Positions 46,002-53,567 of a DNA stretch of 64,000 nt are shown here, piece after piece. The notes under the pieces were generated by a model that saw only the letters and a list, made by a program, of their open reading frames with translations, was not told where the DNA came from and did not search any database. The stretch comes from Agrobacterium cucumeris. Lineage in GTDB: Bacteria > Pseudomonadota > Alphaproteobacteria > Rhizobiales > Rhizobiaceae. The stretch is from positions 992,001-1,056,000 of the forward strand of contig NZ_CP080387.1 of NCBI RefSeq assembly GCF_030036535.1. Direction: 5' to 3'. Within the stretch, counting starts at the first letter, position 1. Each line of letters opens with the position of its first letter. The position numbers and the translations under genes were made by a program.

Positions 46002-46373
46002 ATGCCCAAGCAGGTCATGATAGTCGAAGACAACGAGCTGAACATGAAGCTCTTTCGCGACCTGATCGAGGCGTCTGGTTATACGACGATCCAGACGCGC
46101 AACGGCATGGAAGCGCTGGACCTTGCCCGCAAGCATCGCCCGGACCTCATTCTCATGGATATTCAGCTGCCGGAAGTATCGGGGCTGGAGGTGACGAAGT
46201 GGCTGAAGGAAGACGACGAACTGCACGTCATCCCGGTCATCGCCGTGACGGCCTTTGCCATGAAGGGCGATGAGGAACGGATTCGTCAGGGCGGATGCGA
46301 GGCCTATGTGTCGAAGCCGATTTCCGTCCCGAAATTCATCGAAATCATCAAGACTTATCTGGGCGACGCCTAA
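46002..46373 (+). CDS. divK: Single-domain response regulator DivK
   Basis: A 123-residue CheY-like receiver with phosphoacceptor Asp53 ([13 protein letters not shown]), acidic pair Glu9-Asp10 and Lys105 (YVSKPIS). No output domain. In Caulobacter and rhizobia DivK is phosphorylated by DivJ, dephosphorylated by PleC, and controls DivL-CckA-CtrA to set polarity and cell-cycle progress. The start is ATG 46002; a longer frame from 45915 is not family-like. pleD follows 18 bp later. Confidence 0.97.
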   Translation: MPKQVMIVEDNELNMKLFRDLIEASGYTTIQTRNGMEALDLARKHRPDLILMDIQLPEVSGLEVTKWLKEDDELHVIPVIAVTAFAMKGDEERIRQGGCEAYVSKPISVPKFIEIIKTYLGDA

Positions 46374-46391
46374 GGCGGCTGGGGAACGGTT

Positions 46392-47762
46392 ATGACGGCG
46401 AGAGTTCTGGTTGTTGACGACATTCCTGCCAATGTGAAGCTTCTCGAAGCGCGGCTTGTGGCGGAATATTTCGATGTCGTGACCGCCGAGGATGGTTTTA
46501 AGGCGCTGGCGATCTGCGACGAGGAGCAGGTCGATATTATCCTGCTCGACATCATGATGCCGGGCATGGATGGTTTCGAGGTTTGCGAGAGGCTGAAGGC
46601 CAACCCGAAGACGGCGCATATTCCCGTCGTCATGGTGACCGCGCTCGATCAGCCTTCCGACCGGGTGCGTGGCCTGAAGGCCGGCGCCGATGATTTTCTG
46701 ACCAAGCCGGTCAACGACCTGCAGCTGATTGCCCGTGTCAAAAGCCTCGTGCGCCTGAAGGCCGTCAGCGACGAATTACGGCTGCGCGCTGAAACCGCAA
46801 GGCAGATCGGCATCGAGGAGATGCTGCGCGCCGATGGCCTGATGCAGACGCCCGGCCGCGTGCTGGTCGCGGATGGCCGCGCCAGCTCGCAGGAACGTAT
46901 CGTCAGGGCCCTGAAGCCGGTCGCCGAGGTCGATGCCGTCACCGATCCGCAGGCGGCGCTGCTGAAAGCGGCAAGCAGCTCCTTTGAGCTTGTCATCGTC
47001 AATTCCAATTTCGAGGATTACGATCCGCTGCGATTGTGTTCGCAGCTTCGCTCGCTGGAGCGCACCCGTTTCCTGCCGCTGCTTCTGGTGGCGGAGCAGG
47101 GGGCGGACGATATGGTGGCGCGTGCGCTCGATCTCGGGGTCAATGACTATATTCTGCGCCCGATCGATCCCAACGAACTTGTGGCCCGCTCGCTGACACA
47201 GATCAGGCGCAAGCGTTACAACGAGCACCTTCGGCTCAACATGCAGCACACGATGGAGCTTGCGATTGTCGACGCGCTGACCGGCCTCAATAATCGCCGT
47301 TATCTCGATAATCATCTCAAGATACTCTTTGACCGCGCCGCCGTGCGGGGTCGCCCGATTTCCATCTGCATGACCGACATAGACCGGTTCAAGCTGGTCA
47401 ATGATACCTATGGCCATGATGTGGGCGATGAAGTCCTGCGGGAATTTGCAGCGCGCATCCGCAGCACGGTGCGCGGCGCTGATCTTGCCTGCCGTTATGG
47501 CGGCGAAGAATTCGTCGTGGTCATGCCCGACACGCCGATAGAGATTGCCGCCGCCGTCGCCGAGCGCCTGCGGGCGATCATCGAAGACAAGCCCTTCTAC
47601 GTCCGCTCCATCGATCGTGAACTGAGCATCACCGCTTCGCTTGGTATTGCCACCAGCAGCGGCGCTTTCGGGATGCCGGACGAGCTGTTGAAACAGGCCG
47701 ACAGGGCGCTCTATGAGGCGAAACACGCCGGGCGCAACCGGGTGGTGGCTGCCGCCGCCTGA
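46392..47762 (+). CDS. pleD: Diguanylate cyclase response regulator PleD
   Basis: A 456-residue protein with two receiver domains (1-~125, Asp53 as phosphoacceptor; ~150-270, adaptor) and a GGDEF domain (~290-456). The active site GGEEF is at 370-374 and the inhibitory RGAD I-site at 361-364, positions nearly identical to Caulobacter PleD. It makes c-di-GMP at a cell pole upon phosphorylation. Cotranscribed with divK. Confidence 0.97.
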   Translation: MTARVLVVDDIPANVKLLEARLVAEYFDVVTAEDGFKALAICDEEQVDIILLDIMMPGMDGFEVCERLKANPKTAHIPVVMVTALDQPSDRVRGLKAGADDFLTKPVNDLQLIARVKSLVRLKAVSDELRLRAETARQIGIEEMLRADGLMQTPGRVLVADGRASSQERIVRALKPVAEVDAVTDPQAALLKAASSSFELVIVNSNFEDYDPLRLCSQLRSLERTRFLPLLLVAEQGADDMVARALDLGVNDYILRPIDPNELVARSLTQIRRKRYNEHLRLNMQHTMELAIVDALTGLNNRRYLDNHLKILFDRAAVRGRPISICMTDIDRFKLVNDTYGHDVGDEVLREFAARIRSTVRGADLACRYGGEEFVVVMPDTPIEIAAAVAERLRAIIEDKPFYVRSIDRELSITASLGIATSSGAFGMPDELLKQADRALYEAKHAGRNRVVAAAA

Positions 47763-48545
47763 AAACGGCGCGCAGGCGTCTGAGGCGGAGAACCATGTCG
47801 TCTTTTCGGGTTTGTCGTCGTTCGGGGAGCTGAAAAGCCACCTTGAGAGGCTCAAGCCCCTGACCTTGCCTGTATTTTATCTTATTGCAATGAATAGGCG
47901 AGATTCAGCCGCTTTAATACAGTTCAAGTTGAAAAATATATTGAATTCAATCTCGTGGGAAACTATAGTGTGCCAGCGTTGTATATTTAACCATGTTTTC
48001 CGGGTTATGTATCGCTGGCTTAAGAATTTGTTGATTTTTATTTTACTTCTGCGCACACTCATTATCGAGAATAACAGTTCTTCCGGCGGTTTTTCCGTCT
48101 TGTGATGATGGAATGATGGCGGCTCATGCCGCTGCGGTTTCGCTCGTCAGGGGCTGGTATTGCGTAGTTCGAATGCCCCATGATGCTCAGGTCCGCCGCA
48201 TCTCCTGAATCGTGGGGTCGGTCGGCTGACGATGTTCGAATCGGTTCCTCGTGCCGTAGTCACATCGTTGGCCGACCGCCTTCTCCCGAAAACGTGTCTG
48301 ACTGAGAAACAGGTTTACCCAGCGGGCCTGTGTAGCGGCTCCATGCCATTCACGGCCACGTTTCTTATGTGAGGAGGAGGGGTGAGCCGCCGGGGCGCTC
48401 TGCAAGAAGCTTTGCCGGATTTGAACAGCCTCTCGACTGCCCTCCACATCCCTGCTTACCGACTTTCGCGACGCGGAAGCGCTGCGCATTTCCCATGGAA
48501 ATGTCCTTGCCATCCACAAGAGCAAAGACTCATCGATACAAACAA
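47763..48545. other. Long intergenic region with AT-rich segment and inverted repeat
   Basis: About 780 bp without a convincing gene. 47870-48080 is visibly AT-rich compared with its surroundings and includes a short hydrophobic frame (ATG 48008, 32 codons) with poor ribosome site, and a single TTAACCAT word resembling a CtrA half-site. At 48220-48235 and 48262-48277 lies a 16-bp inverted repeat with 14 matches. 48370-48545 shows only overlapping non-coding-like frames. Confidence 0.5.
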
Positions 48546-48570
48546 AAAACGCGCCCATTGGGCGCGCTTT
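48545..48570 (-). terminator. Intrinsic terminator of rpmG
   Basis: On the minus strand CGCGCCC and GGGCGCG (48550-48556 with 48560-48566) form a tight hairpin followed by a run of T residues (48549-48545). It begins 24 bp past the rpmG stop. Confidence 0.8.
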
Positions 48571-48593
48571 TGCCGGAGAACCCGATCAAGAAA

Positions 48594-48761
48594 TTACTTG
48601 ATCTTGGTTTCCTTGAATTCAACGTGCTTGCGTACAACCGGGTCGTACTTCGTCTTCGTCATCTTATCCGTGAACGTACGGCTGTTCTTGGTGGTGACGT
48701 AGAAGGTACCGGTGTCGGCTGTCGACAGCAGCTTGATCTTGATTGTTGTAGCTTTCGCCAT
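48594..48761 (-). CDS. rpmG: 50S ribosomal protein L33
   Basis: A 55-residue ribosomal protein, zinc-independent (cysteine-free) type. [20 protein letters not shown] and [18 protein letters not shown] are the standard ends. The start is ATG 48761, preceded by AGGACG; a further ATG seven codons upstream is not family-like. Followed by a strong terminator. Confidence 0.97.
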   Translation of the reverse strand: MAKATTIKIKLLSTADTGTFYVTTKNSRTFTDKMTKTKYDPVVRKHVEFKETKIK

Positions 48762-48850
48762 GGTCGTCCTGCCTTTAAACAAAAGAGAAGCCGCAGGCGC
48801 TTCTCACCTCGGCTAAATCTGGCGCGAAACTACGTATCGCGCCTGAAAAG

Positions 48851-50026
48851 TCAAGTCTGTTTTGCCCGGAAAACAAAACGGAACCCATAAAGCACCACGT
48901 AAAGCCCGAAAAATACGGCAAGCGCCCAGGCGAAACCATCGGTGCCCGCGACATCCATGGAAATGCCGACGGCCTGCGGTCCTGCAATCGTACCCATGGC
49001 GTAACAGAAGATAAAGGCGGCATTGGCGGAGACCAGATCGGCGCCTTTCAGGCGTGATCCGAGGTGAGTGAGGCCGACGGTATACATGCCGGAGACGAGG
49101 CCGCCCCAGAACAGCAGCAGCGCCGCCACGAGGATCCAGCTGTCCACCAGCAGAGGCAGCGCCAGCGTGCCGCAAACGCCCGCAAAGGCCATCAGCGCGA
49201 GCATGGTGCGCCGATCCTTCATCCGGTCCGATAACAGGCCGATCGGTATCTGGAAGACCATGTTGCCGATGCCCATCACGGTCAGCAGCAATGCGGCCTG
49301 CGATTCGTTGAAGCCCTCACGCGTGGCATAGATGGGAAAGAGCGACAGGCCACCGGCCTGCACCGAACCGAACACGAAAGCCGCCGCCGATGCCATCGGC
49401 ACCAGCCAGACATAACGGGCGAAATGGTGGTTGGGCCGCTCGTCCAGCTCCGGACTTTCACCGCGCGCCATGAAGATAGGGATTGCGGCCAGAAGGATGA
49501 TTGCCGCTCCGACGATAAACGGCAGGATACCCTCGCTGCCGACCACGGAAAACAGCAGTGGGCCGACTGCAAAGCCGACCGCAAGGCCGGTGGCGTAGAT
49601 GCCGAGAACCATGCCGCGTTTTTTCGGCGGCGCGGTCATGTTGATCCAGTACTCGGACAGGATGAACAGCGTGGTGGTGGCGCCATGGAAAACGATTCGC
49701 AGTGGGAACCACATCCAGAAGGCGTCGGCGAAATAAAAGCCGAGCGCGCTCACCGCTGAAATAACCACCGCAAACAGCATGGTTCGCGCCACGCCGAAAT
49801 CATGGGCGATCTTGGATGTCACGGGGGCGGCCATCATCGCCGCGACGCCGGCCATGGCCGAATTCACCCCGATCATGGTGGAGGAGATGCCACGCTTCTC
49901 AAGGATGATCGATAGCAGCGGCAGGCCAAGGCCGATGGCGACACCGACCGCACTGATGGCGGAAATGGCGGCGATCAGAGAGGGCCAGTGAATGGCGTCC
50001 GCTTCTTCGCATTTCATTTGTGACAT
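48851..50026 (-). CDS. MFS transporter
   Basis: A 391-residue major facilitator with about 12 hydrophobic helices. The segments GVNSAMAGVAAMMAAPVTSKIAHDFG and LLSDRMKDRRTML match the conserved loops 2-3 and 8-9 of the family (YcaD-like group). Substrate cannot be predicted. It follows the Nudix gene by 8 bp and is probably in its operon. Confidence 0.88.
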   Translation of the reverse strand: MSQMKCEEADAIHWPSLIAAISAISAVGVAIGLGLPLLSIILEKRGISSTMIGVNSAMAGVAAMMAAPVTSKIAHDFGVARTMLFAVVISAVSALGFYFADAFWMWFPLRIVFHGATTTLFILSEYWINMTAPPKKRGMVLGIYATGLAVGFAVGPLLFSVVGSEGILPFIVGAAIILLAAIPIFMARGESPELDERPNHHFARYVWLVPMASAAAFVFGSVQAGGLSLFPIYATREGFNESQAALLLTVMGIGNMVFQIPIGLLSDRMKDRRTMLALMAFAGVCGTLALPLLVDSWILVAALLLFWGGLVSGMYTVGLTHLGSRLKGADLVSANAAFIFCYAMGTIAGPQAVGISMDVAGTDGFAWALAVFFGLYVVLYGFRFVFRAKQT

Positions 50027-50034
50027 GACGGCCT

Positions 50035-50709
50035 TTATACAAAGTCTCGAATGAATCGGCCGTGGCGCGTGACATAGAGCCGCGCGGGGCTTTCAAAGGG
50101 CAATGACGGATCACCTATCATGAATTTTGTGACATCTTCGAGAACCGTGCGTGTGATTTTCGGCATGTTCAGACTGGAAAGGTCTTTCATGTCAAGCCAT
50201 TGCACATCGTGCAACTCGTCGGAATCCCGGATTAGCCGGGTATCCAGCCGCAATTCGTCGGCATAACAGCAAAAGAATCGCGTGTCATAGCGCCTGATAT
50301 TGCCCGGCGGGGTGATGGCGCGCGCCACATAACGGAAACAGGAAAGGTCCGGACCACCATCATCCAGCCCGATATCCACCCCGGTTTCCTCGACAAGCTC
50401 GCGCGCAGCGGCGAGCGCCAGCGCTCTTGCGCCGGCAACGCTCAGGCGCCGCGGGGCGGAGGCGCTGAGGCGGTCGAGGACTGCGGGGTGCAGGTCGCCG
50501 GAAAAGGGCAGCGCGTGGTCGCGTGGATCACGTTTGCCGCCGGGAAATACGTAAGCGCCGGGCATGAAGATATGGGCATGGCTGCGCTGGCCCATTAAGA
50601 CGCGGGTCGCCGGGCCGGAACGGTCGAACAGGATGATGGAGGCGGCATCCCGCGGCCGCAGGGGCGGGCTCGCAACCTCGGCGCTCTTGCGGGGTTCGGT
50701 CACGCGCAC
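50035..50709 (-). CDS. Nudix hydrolase
   Basis: A 224-residue Nudix protein. The Nudix box is split by an insertion: GGKRDPRD...(about 30 residues)...AARELVEETGVDIG, as in the RNase-like/CoA-type Nudix family with long loop L7. It should hydrolyse a nucleoside-diphosphate-linked substrate with Mg2+. The start is GTG 50709, without a strong ribosome site. It lies between DUF983 and the MFS gene, both on the same strand with short gaps. Confidence 0.87.
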   Translation of the reverse strand: MRVTEPRKSAEVASPPLRPRDAASIILFDRSGPATRVLMGQRSHAHIFMPGAYVFPGGKRDPRDHALPFSGDLHPAVLDRLSASAPRRLSVAGARALALAAARELVEETGVDIGLDDGGPDLSCFRYVARAITPPGNIRRYDTRFFCCYADELRLDTRLIRDSDELHDVQWLDMKDLSSLNMPKITRTVLEDVTKFMIGDPSLPFESPARLYVTRHGRFIRDFV

Positions 50710-50723
50710 GTTGTCGCCTGTCG

Positions 50724-51167
50724 TCAGTGGGAGGAGCCGTCTATCTGCACTGTTGGCTGCTTTCCATCAAAGCCATGCATGCGCAGAGCCCATTGCAGGC
50801 CGATGACACCGCCCTTGATCGGCTGTAGCGTCAACAGCGCAGCCAGAATGGTGATCGGCACCCAGATGGCGAAATGCACCCACATGGGAACGGAGAACAC
50901 CATATCCGTCATCATGAAACCGCCGACGGCGATATGGCCGATAATGACGATGGAAATATAAGGCGGCAGGTCATCCGACCGGTGGTGATGCATTTCCGCG
51001 CCGCAGGCGGCACAATTGTCCACCGGCTTCAGAAAGGCACGAAACAGGCGGCCACCGCCACAGGCGGGGCAGCGGTTCGCCATGCCACGCATGATCGAAC
51101 GGCCAAGCGGCCGCTCGGCGCTATTGTCTCCGAAGGTAACTGTTTCCGAGCCCTGATGTGCACTCAT
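50724..51167 (-). CDS. DUF983 family membrane protein
   Basis: A 147-residue protein. An N-terminal zinc-ribbon-like motif (CPACGGGRLF and CAACGAEMHHH) precedes two transmembrane helices (~70-90 and ~97-115), the DUF983 layout. ATG 51167 follows AAGGACTTAAGG; a TTG start nine codons upstream is possible. The family often lies next to rnr and Nudix genes in rhizobia. Role unknown. Confidence 0.85.
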   Translation of the reverse strand: MSAHQGSETVTFGDNSAERPLGRSIMRGMANRCPACGGGRLFRAFLKPVDNCAACGAEMHHHRSDDLPPYISIVIIGHIAVGGFMMTDMVFSVPMWVHFAIWVPITILAALLTLQPIKGGVIGLQWALRMHGFDGKQPTVQIDGSSH

Positions 51168-51212
51168 CCTTAAGTCCTTCTTCCGTTCTTTCAACCGCCC
51201 GTCGCGGTGTTG

Positions 51213-53567
51213 TTAACGTCGTCCTCTGGGCGGCCTTGTTCCCGGCTTAGCGCCGGGACGCGATGTCCGCCGGCCTGCCTTGTGGAACGACCGCGAGCCG
51301 ACCGGCATCTTGCGGCCGGGGCTCAGCATTTCGAAACGCAGCGCGCCCGCCAGAGGCACTGCTTCCGCAAGCCGTACCTGAACCGTGTCGCCAAGCTGAT
51401 AACCGAGACCGGTCTTTTCCCCCGTCAGAGCCTGATGCGCCTCATCATAGAAGAAATAGTCGGTTCCGAGTGTAGATATAGGAACAAAGCCATCAGCGCC
51501 AAACTGCGGAAGCGCGACAAATAGTCCCGCCTTGGTGACACCGCCGACGCGGCCCTCGAATTCTTCACCCACCCGTTCGGAAAGATGATGCGCGATCAGC
51601 CGGTTGACGGTGTCGCGCTCGGCCGCCATGGCGCGGCGCTCGAAGGTGGAGATTTCGGCGGCGATATCGTCAAGCGTCGCCTCTTCCTGCGGGGTAATGC
51701 CGCCTTCGCCGAGCCCCAGCGACCCCACCAGCGCCCGATGCACGATCAGATCGGCATAACGGCGGATCGGCGAGGTGAAATGCGCGTATTTCATCAGGTT
51801 GAGGCCGAAATGGCCGATATTCGCGGGGCTATAGATCGCCTGGCTCTGGCTACGCAGCACCATTTCATTGACCATGATCTGGTGCGGCGTATCAAGGGCG
51901 CGCGCCAGAATGCCGTTGAAGGAATTGGCGCGCATGGCCACGCCCTTGGCCATGGAAATGCCGATCGTGCCGAGGAATTCGCGCAGCACCTCCTGCTTGG
52001 AAAGCGTCGGCGCGTCATGCACGCGGTAGACCAGCGGCTGCTTTTTCTTTTCCAGCGTCTCGGCGGCGGCGACGTTGGCCTGGATCATCATTTCTTCGAT
52101 GAGCTTATGCGCATCGAGACGTTCGGGAATGACGACCTTGTCCACCGTGCCGTCTGGCCGCAACTGAATCTTGCGCTCCGGCATGTCGAGTTCCAGCGGC
52201 TGGCGGCGGTCGCGGCCACGCTTCATCACCTCGTATGCATGCCACAATGGCTTTAGGATCGGCTCCAGCAGCGTCCCGGTCTTGTCGTCCGGGCGGCCGT
52301 CGATCGCTGCCTGCGCCTGCTGGTAGGAGAGTTTGGCCGCACTCTTCATCATGATGCGATGGAAGGTATGGCCCGCCTTGCGGCCTTCCCTGGAGAAGGT
52401 CATCCGCACCGCGAGTGCGGGGCGGTCAACGCCTTCCTTCAGCGAGCAGAGATCGTTGGAAATGCGCTCCGGCAGCATCGGCACAACCCGGTCGGGGAAA
52501 TAGACCGAGTTGCCGCGCTTCAGCGCCTCTCGGTCAAGCGGCGCGCCAGGGCGCACATACCAGGAGACATCGGCAATGGCGACGGTGACGATGACACCGT
52601 CAGGATTGTCGGGCGAGGTGTCGGGCTCGGCATAGACCGCGTCGTCATGATCCTTGGCGTCGGCCGGATCGATGGTGATGAGCGGCAGGTCGCGCCAGTC
52701 CTCGCGGTGCGACATGGTCGCTGCCTTGGCCGCATCCGCTTCCGTCAGCACATTCGGCGGGAAGATATGCGGAATACCGTGCGCATAAATGGCGATCATC
52801 GAGATCGCCTTTTCCGATGCGACGGAACCAACGACGGACAGAACCTTCGCGCGCGTCAGGCCGTAACGGCCGCTATTGCGCGAGGTTTCCACCTCGATCA
52901 GATCGCCGTCCTTGGCATCGCCGACGCCATCGGGGTCGATGACCATTTCCTCGCCGCGCCGGTCGATCGGCATCAGCCGTCCGCCGCCGCCTTCCGTCTG
53001 CTTGAACACGCCGAGCAGCGCGTTCTGGCGGCGGTCGATGAGCTTGACGACGCGGGCCGTGTAGGCCGGGCCGACACTGTCCTTGGAAGGGAAAATCTTT
53101 GCCAGAATGCGGTCACCGAGACCGGCTGCCGGCGCTTTCTTGCCACGGTCCTGCGAGGACTGGCGGATCAGCACTGCGGGTGCAGCGCCCATATCCTCAG
53201 GCCATTCCGCCGGCCGGCCGATCAATTCGCCGTCCTTGTCGCGGGTGGTAATGTCGAGAACCGTGACAGGCGGCAGACCGCCCGGCCGCGTCAGCGACTT
53301 GCGGCTCTTGTGCACCATGCCGTCGACTTCCAGTTCCTTCAGCAGCGCTTTCAGAACGATGCGGTTTTCACCCTTCAGCCCGAAAGCCTTGGCGATTTCG
53401 CGCTTGGAAGCCTGCTGCGGATGGTCGGCGATGAATTTCAGCAGCACTTCGCGGGAAGGCACCTCCCCATGGATGATGCCTTCACCTTCGCTCACTCGCT
53501 TGCCGCGCCCGGTGCGTCCGAAACCGTCGCTGGCGGAACCCTGTCTCTGACGCGGCGTCTTGCTCAC
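51213..53567 (-). CDS. rnr: Ribonuclease R
   Basis: A 784-residue 3'-5' exoribonuclease. Domain order: winged-helix N terminus (REVLLKFIADHPQQASKREIAKAFGL), cold-shock domains, RNB catalytic domain with ITIDPADAKDHDDAVY acidic residues, S1 domain (~650-735) and a basic Arg/Gly/Pro tail. The GTG start overlaps the topA stop by 4 bp (GTGA), so it is translationally coupled to topA. It degrades structured RNA. Confidence 0.95.
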   Translation of the reverse strand: MSKTPRQRQGSASDGFGRTGRGKRVSEGEGIIHGEVPSREVLLKFIADHPQQASKREIAKAFGLKGENRIVLKALLKELEVDGMVHKSRKSLTRPGGLPPVTVLDITTRDKDGELIGRPAEWPEDMGAAPAVLIRQSSQDRGKKAPAAGLGDRILAKIFPSKDSVGPAYTARVVKLIDRRQNALLGVFKQTEGGGGRLMPIDRRGEEMVIDPDGVGDAKDGDLIEVETSRNSGRYGLTRAKVLSVVGSVASEKAISMIAIYAHGIPHIFPPNVLTEADAAKAATMSHREDWRDLPLITIDPADAKDHDDAVYAEPDTSPDNPDGVIVTVAIADVSWYVRPGAPLDREALKRGNSVYFPDRVVPMLPERISNDLCSLKEGVDRPALAVRMTFSREGRKAGHTFHRIMMKSAAKLSYQQAQAAIDGRPDDKTGTLLEPILKPLWHAYEVMKRGRDRRQPLELDMPERKIQLRPDGTVDKVVIPERLDAHKLIEEMMIQANVAAAETLEKKKQPLVYRVHDAPTLSKQEVLREFLGTIGISMAKGVAMRANSFNGILARALDTPHQIMVNEMVLRSQSQAIYSPANIGHFGLNLMKYAHFTSPIRRYADLIVHRALVGSLGLGEGGITPQEEATLDDIAAEISTFERRAMAAERDTVNRLIAHHLSERVGEEFEGRVGGVTKAGLFVALPQFGADGFVPISTLGTDYFFYDEAHQALTGEKTGLGYQLGDTVQVRLAEAVPLAGALRFEMLSPGRKMPVGSRSFHKAGRRTSRPGAKPGTRPPRGRR

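Noticed and set aside
47988..47995. CtrA binding site (TTAACCAT)
   Set aside because: A single half-site downstream of pleD, in AT-rich DNA where such words arise by chance.
47713..48105. 130-residue plus-strand frame downstream of pleD
   Set aside because: It starts inside pleD in another frame and runs into AT-rich DNA; only the last 32 codons look peptide-like and lack a ribosome site.
48187..48558. 123-residue minus-strand frame upstream of the rpmG terminator
   Set aside because: It begins inside the rpmG terminator region, has no family resemblance and no ribosome binding site. It may be a relic but I cannot support it as a gene.
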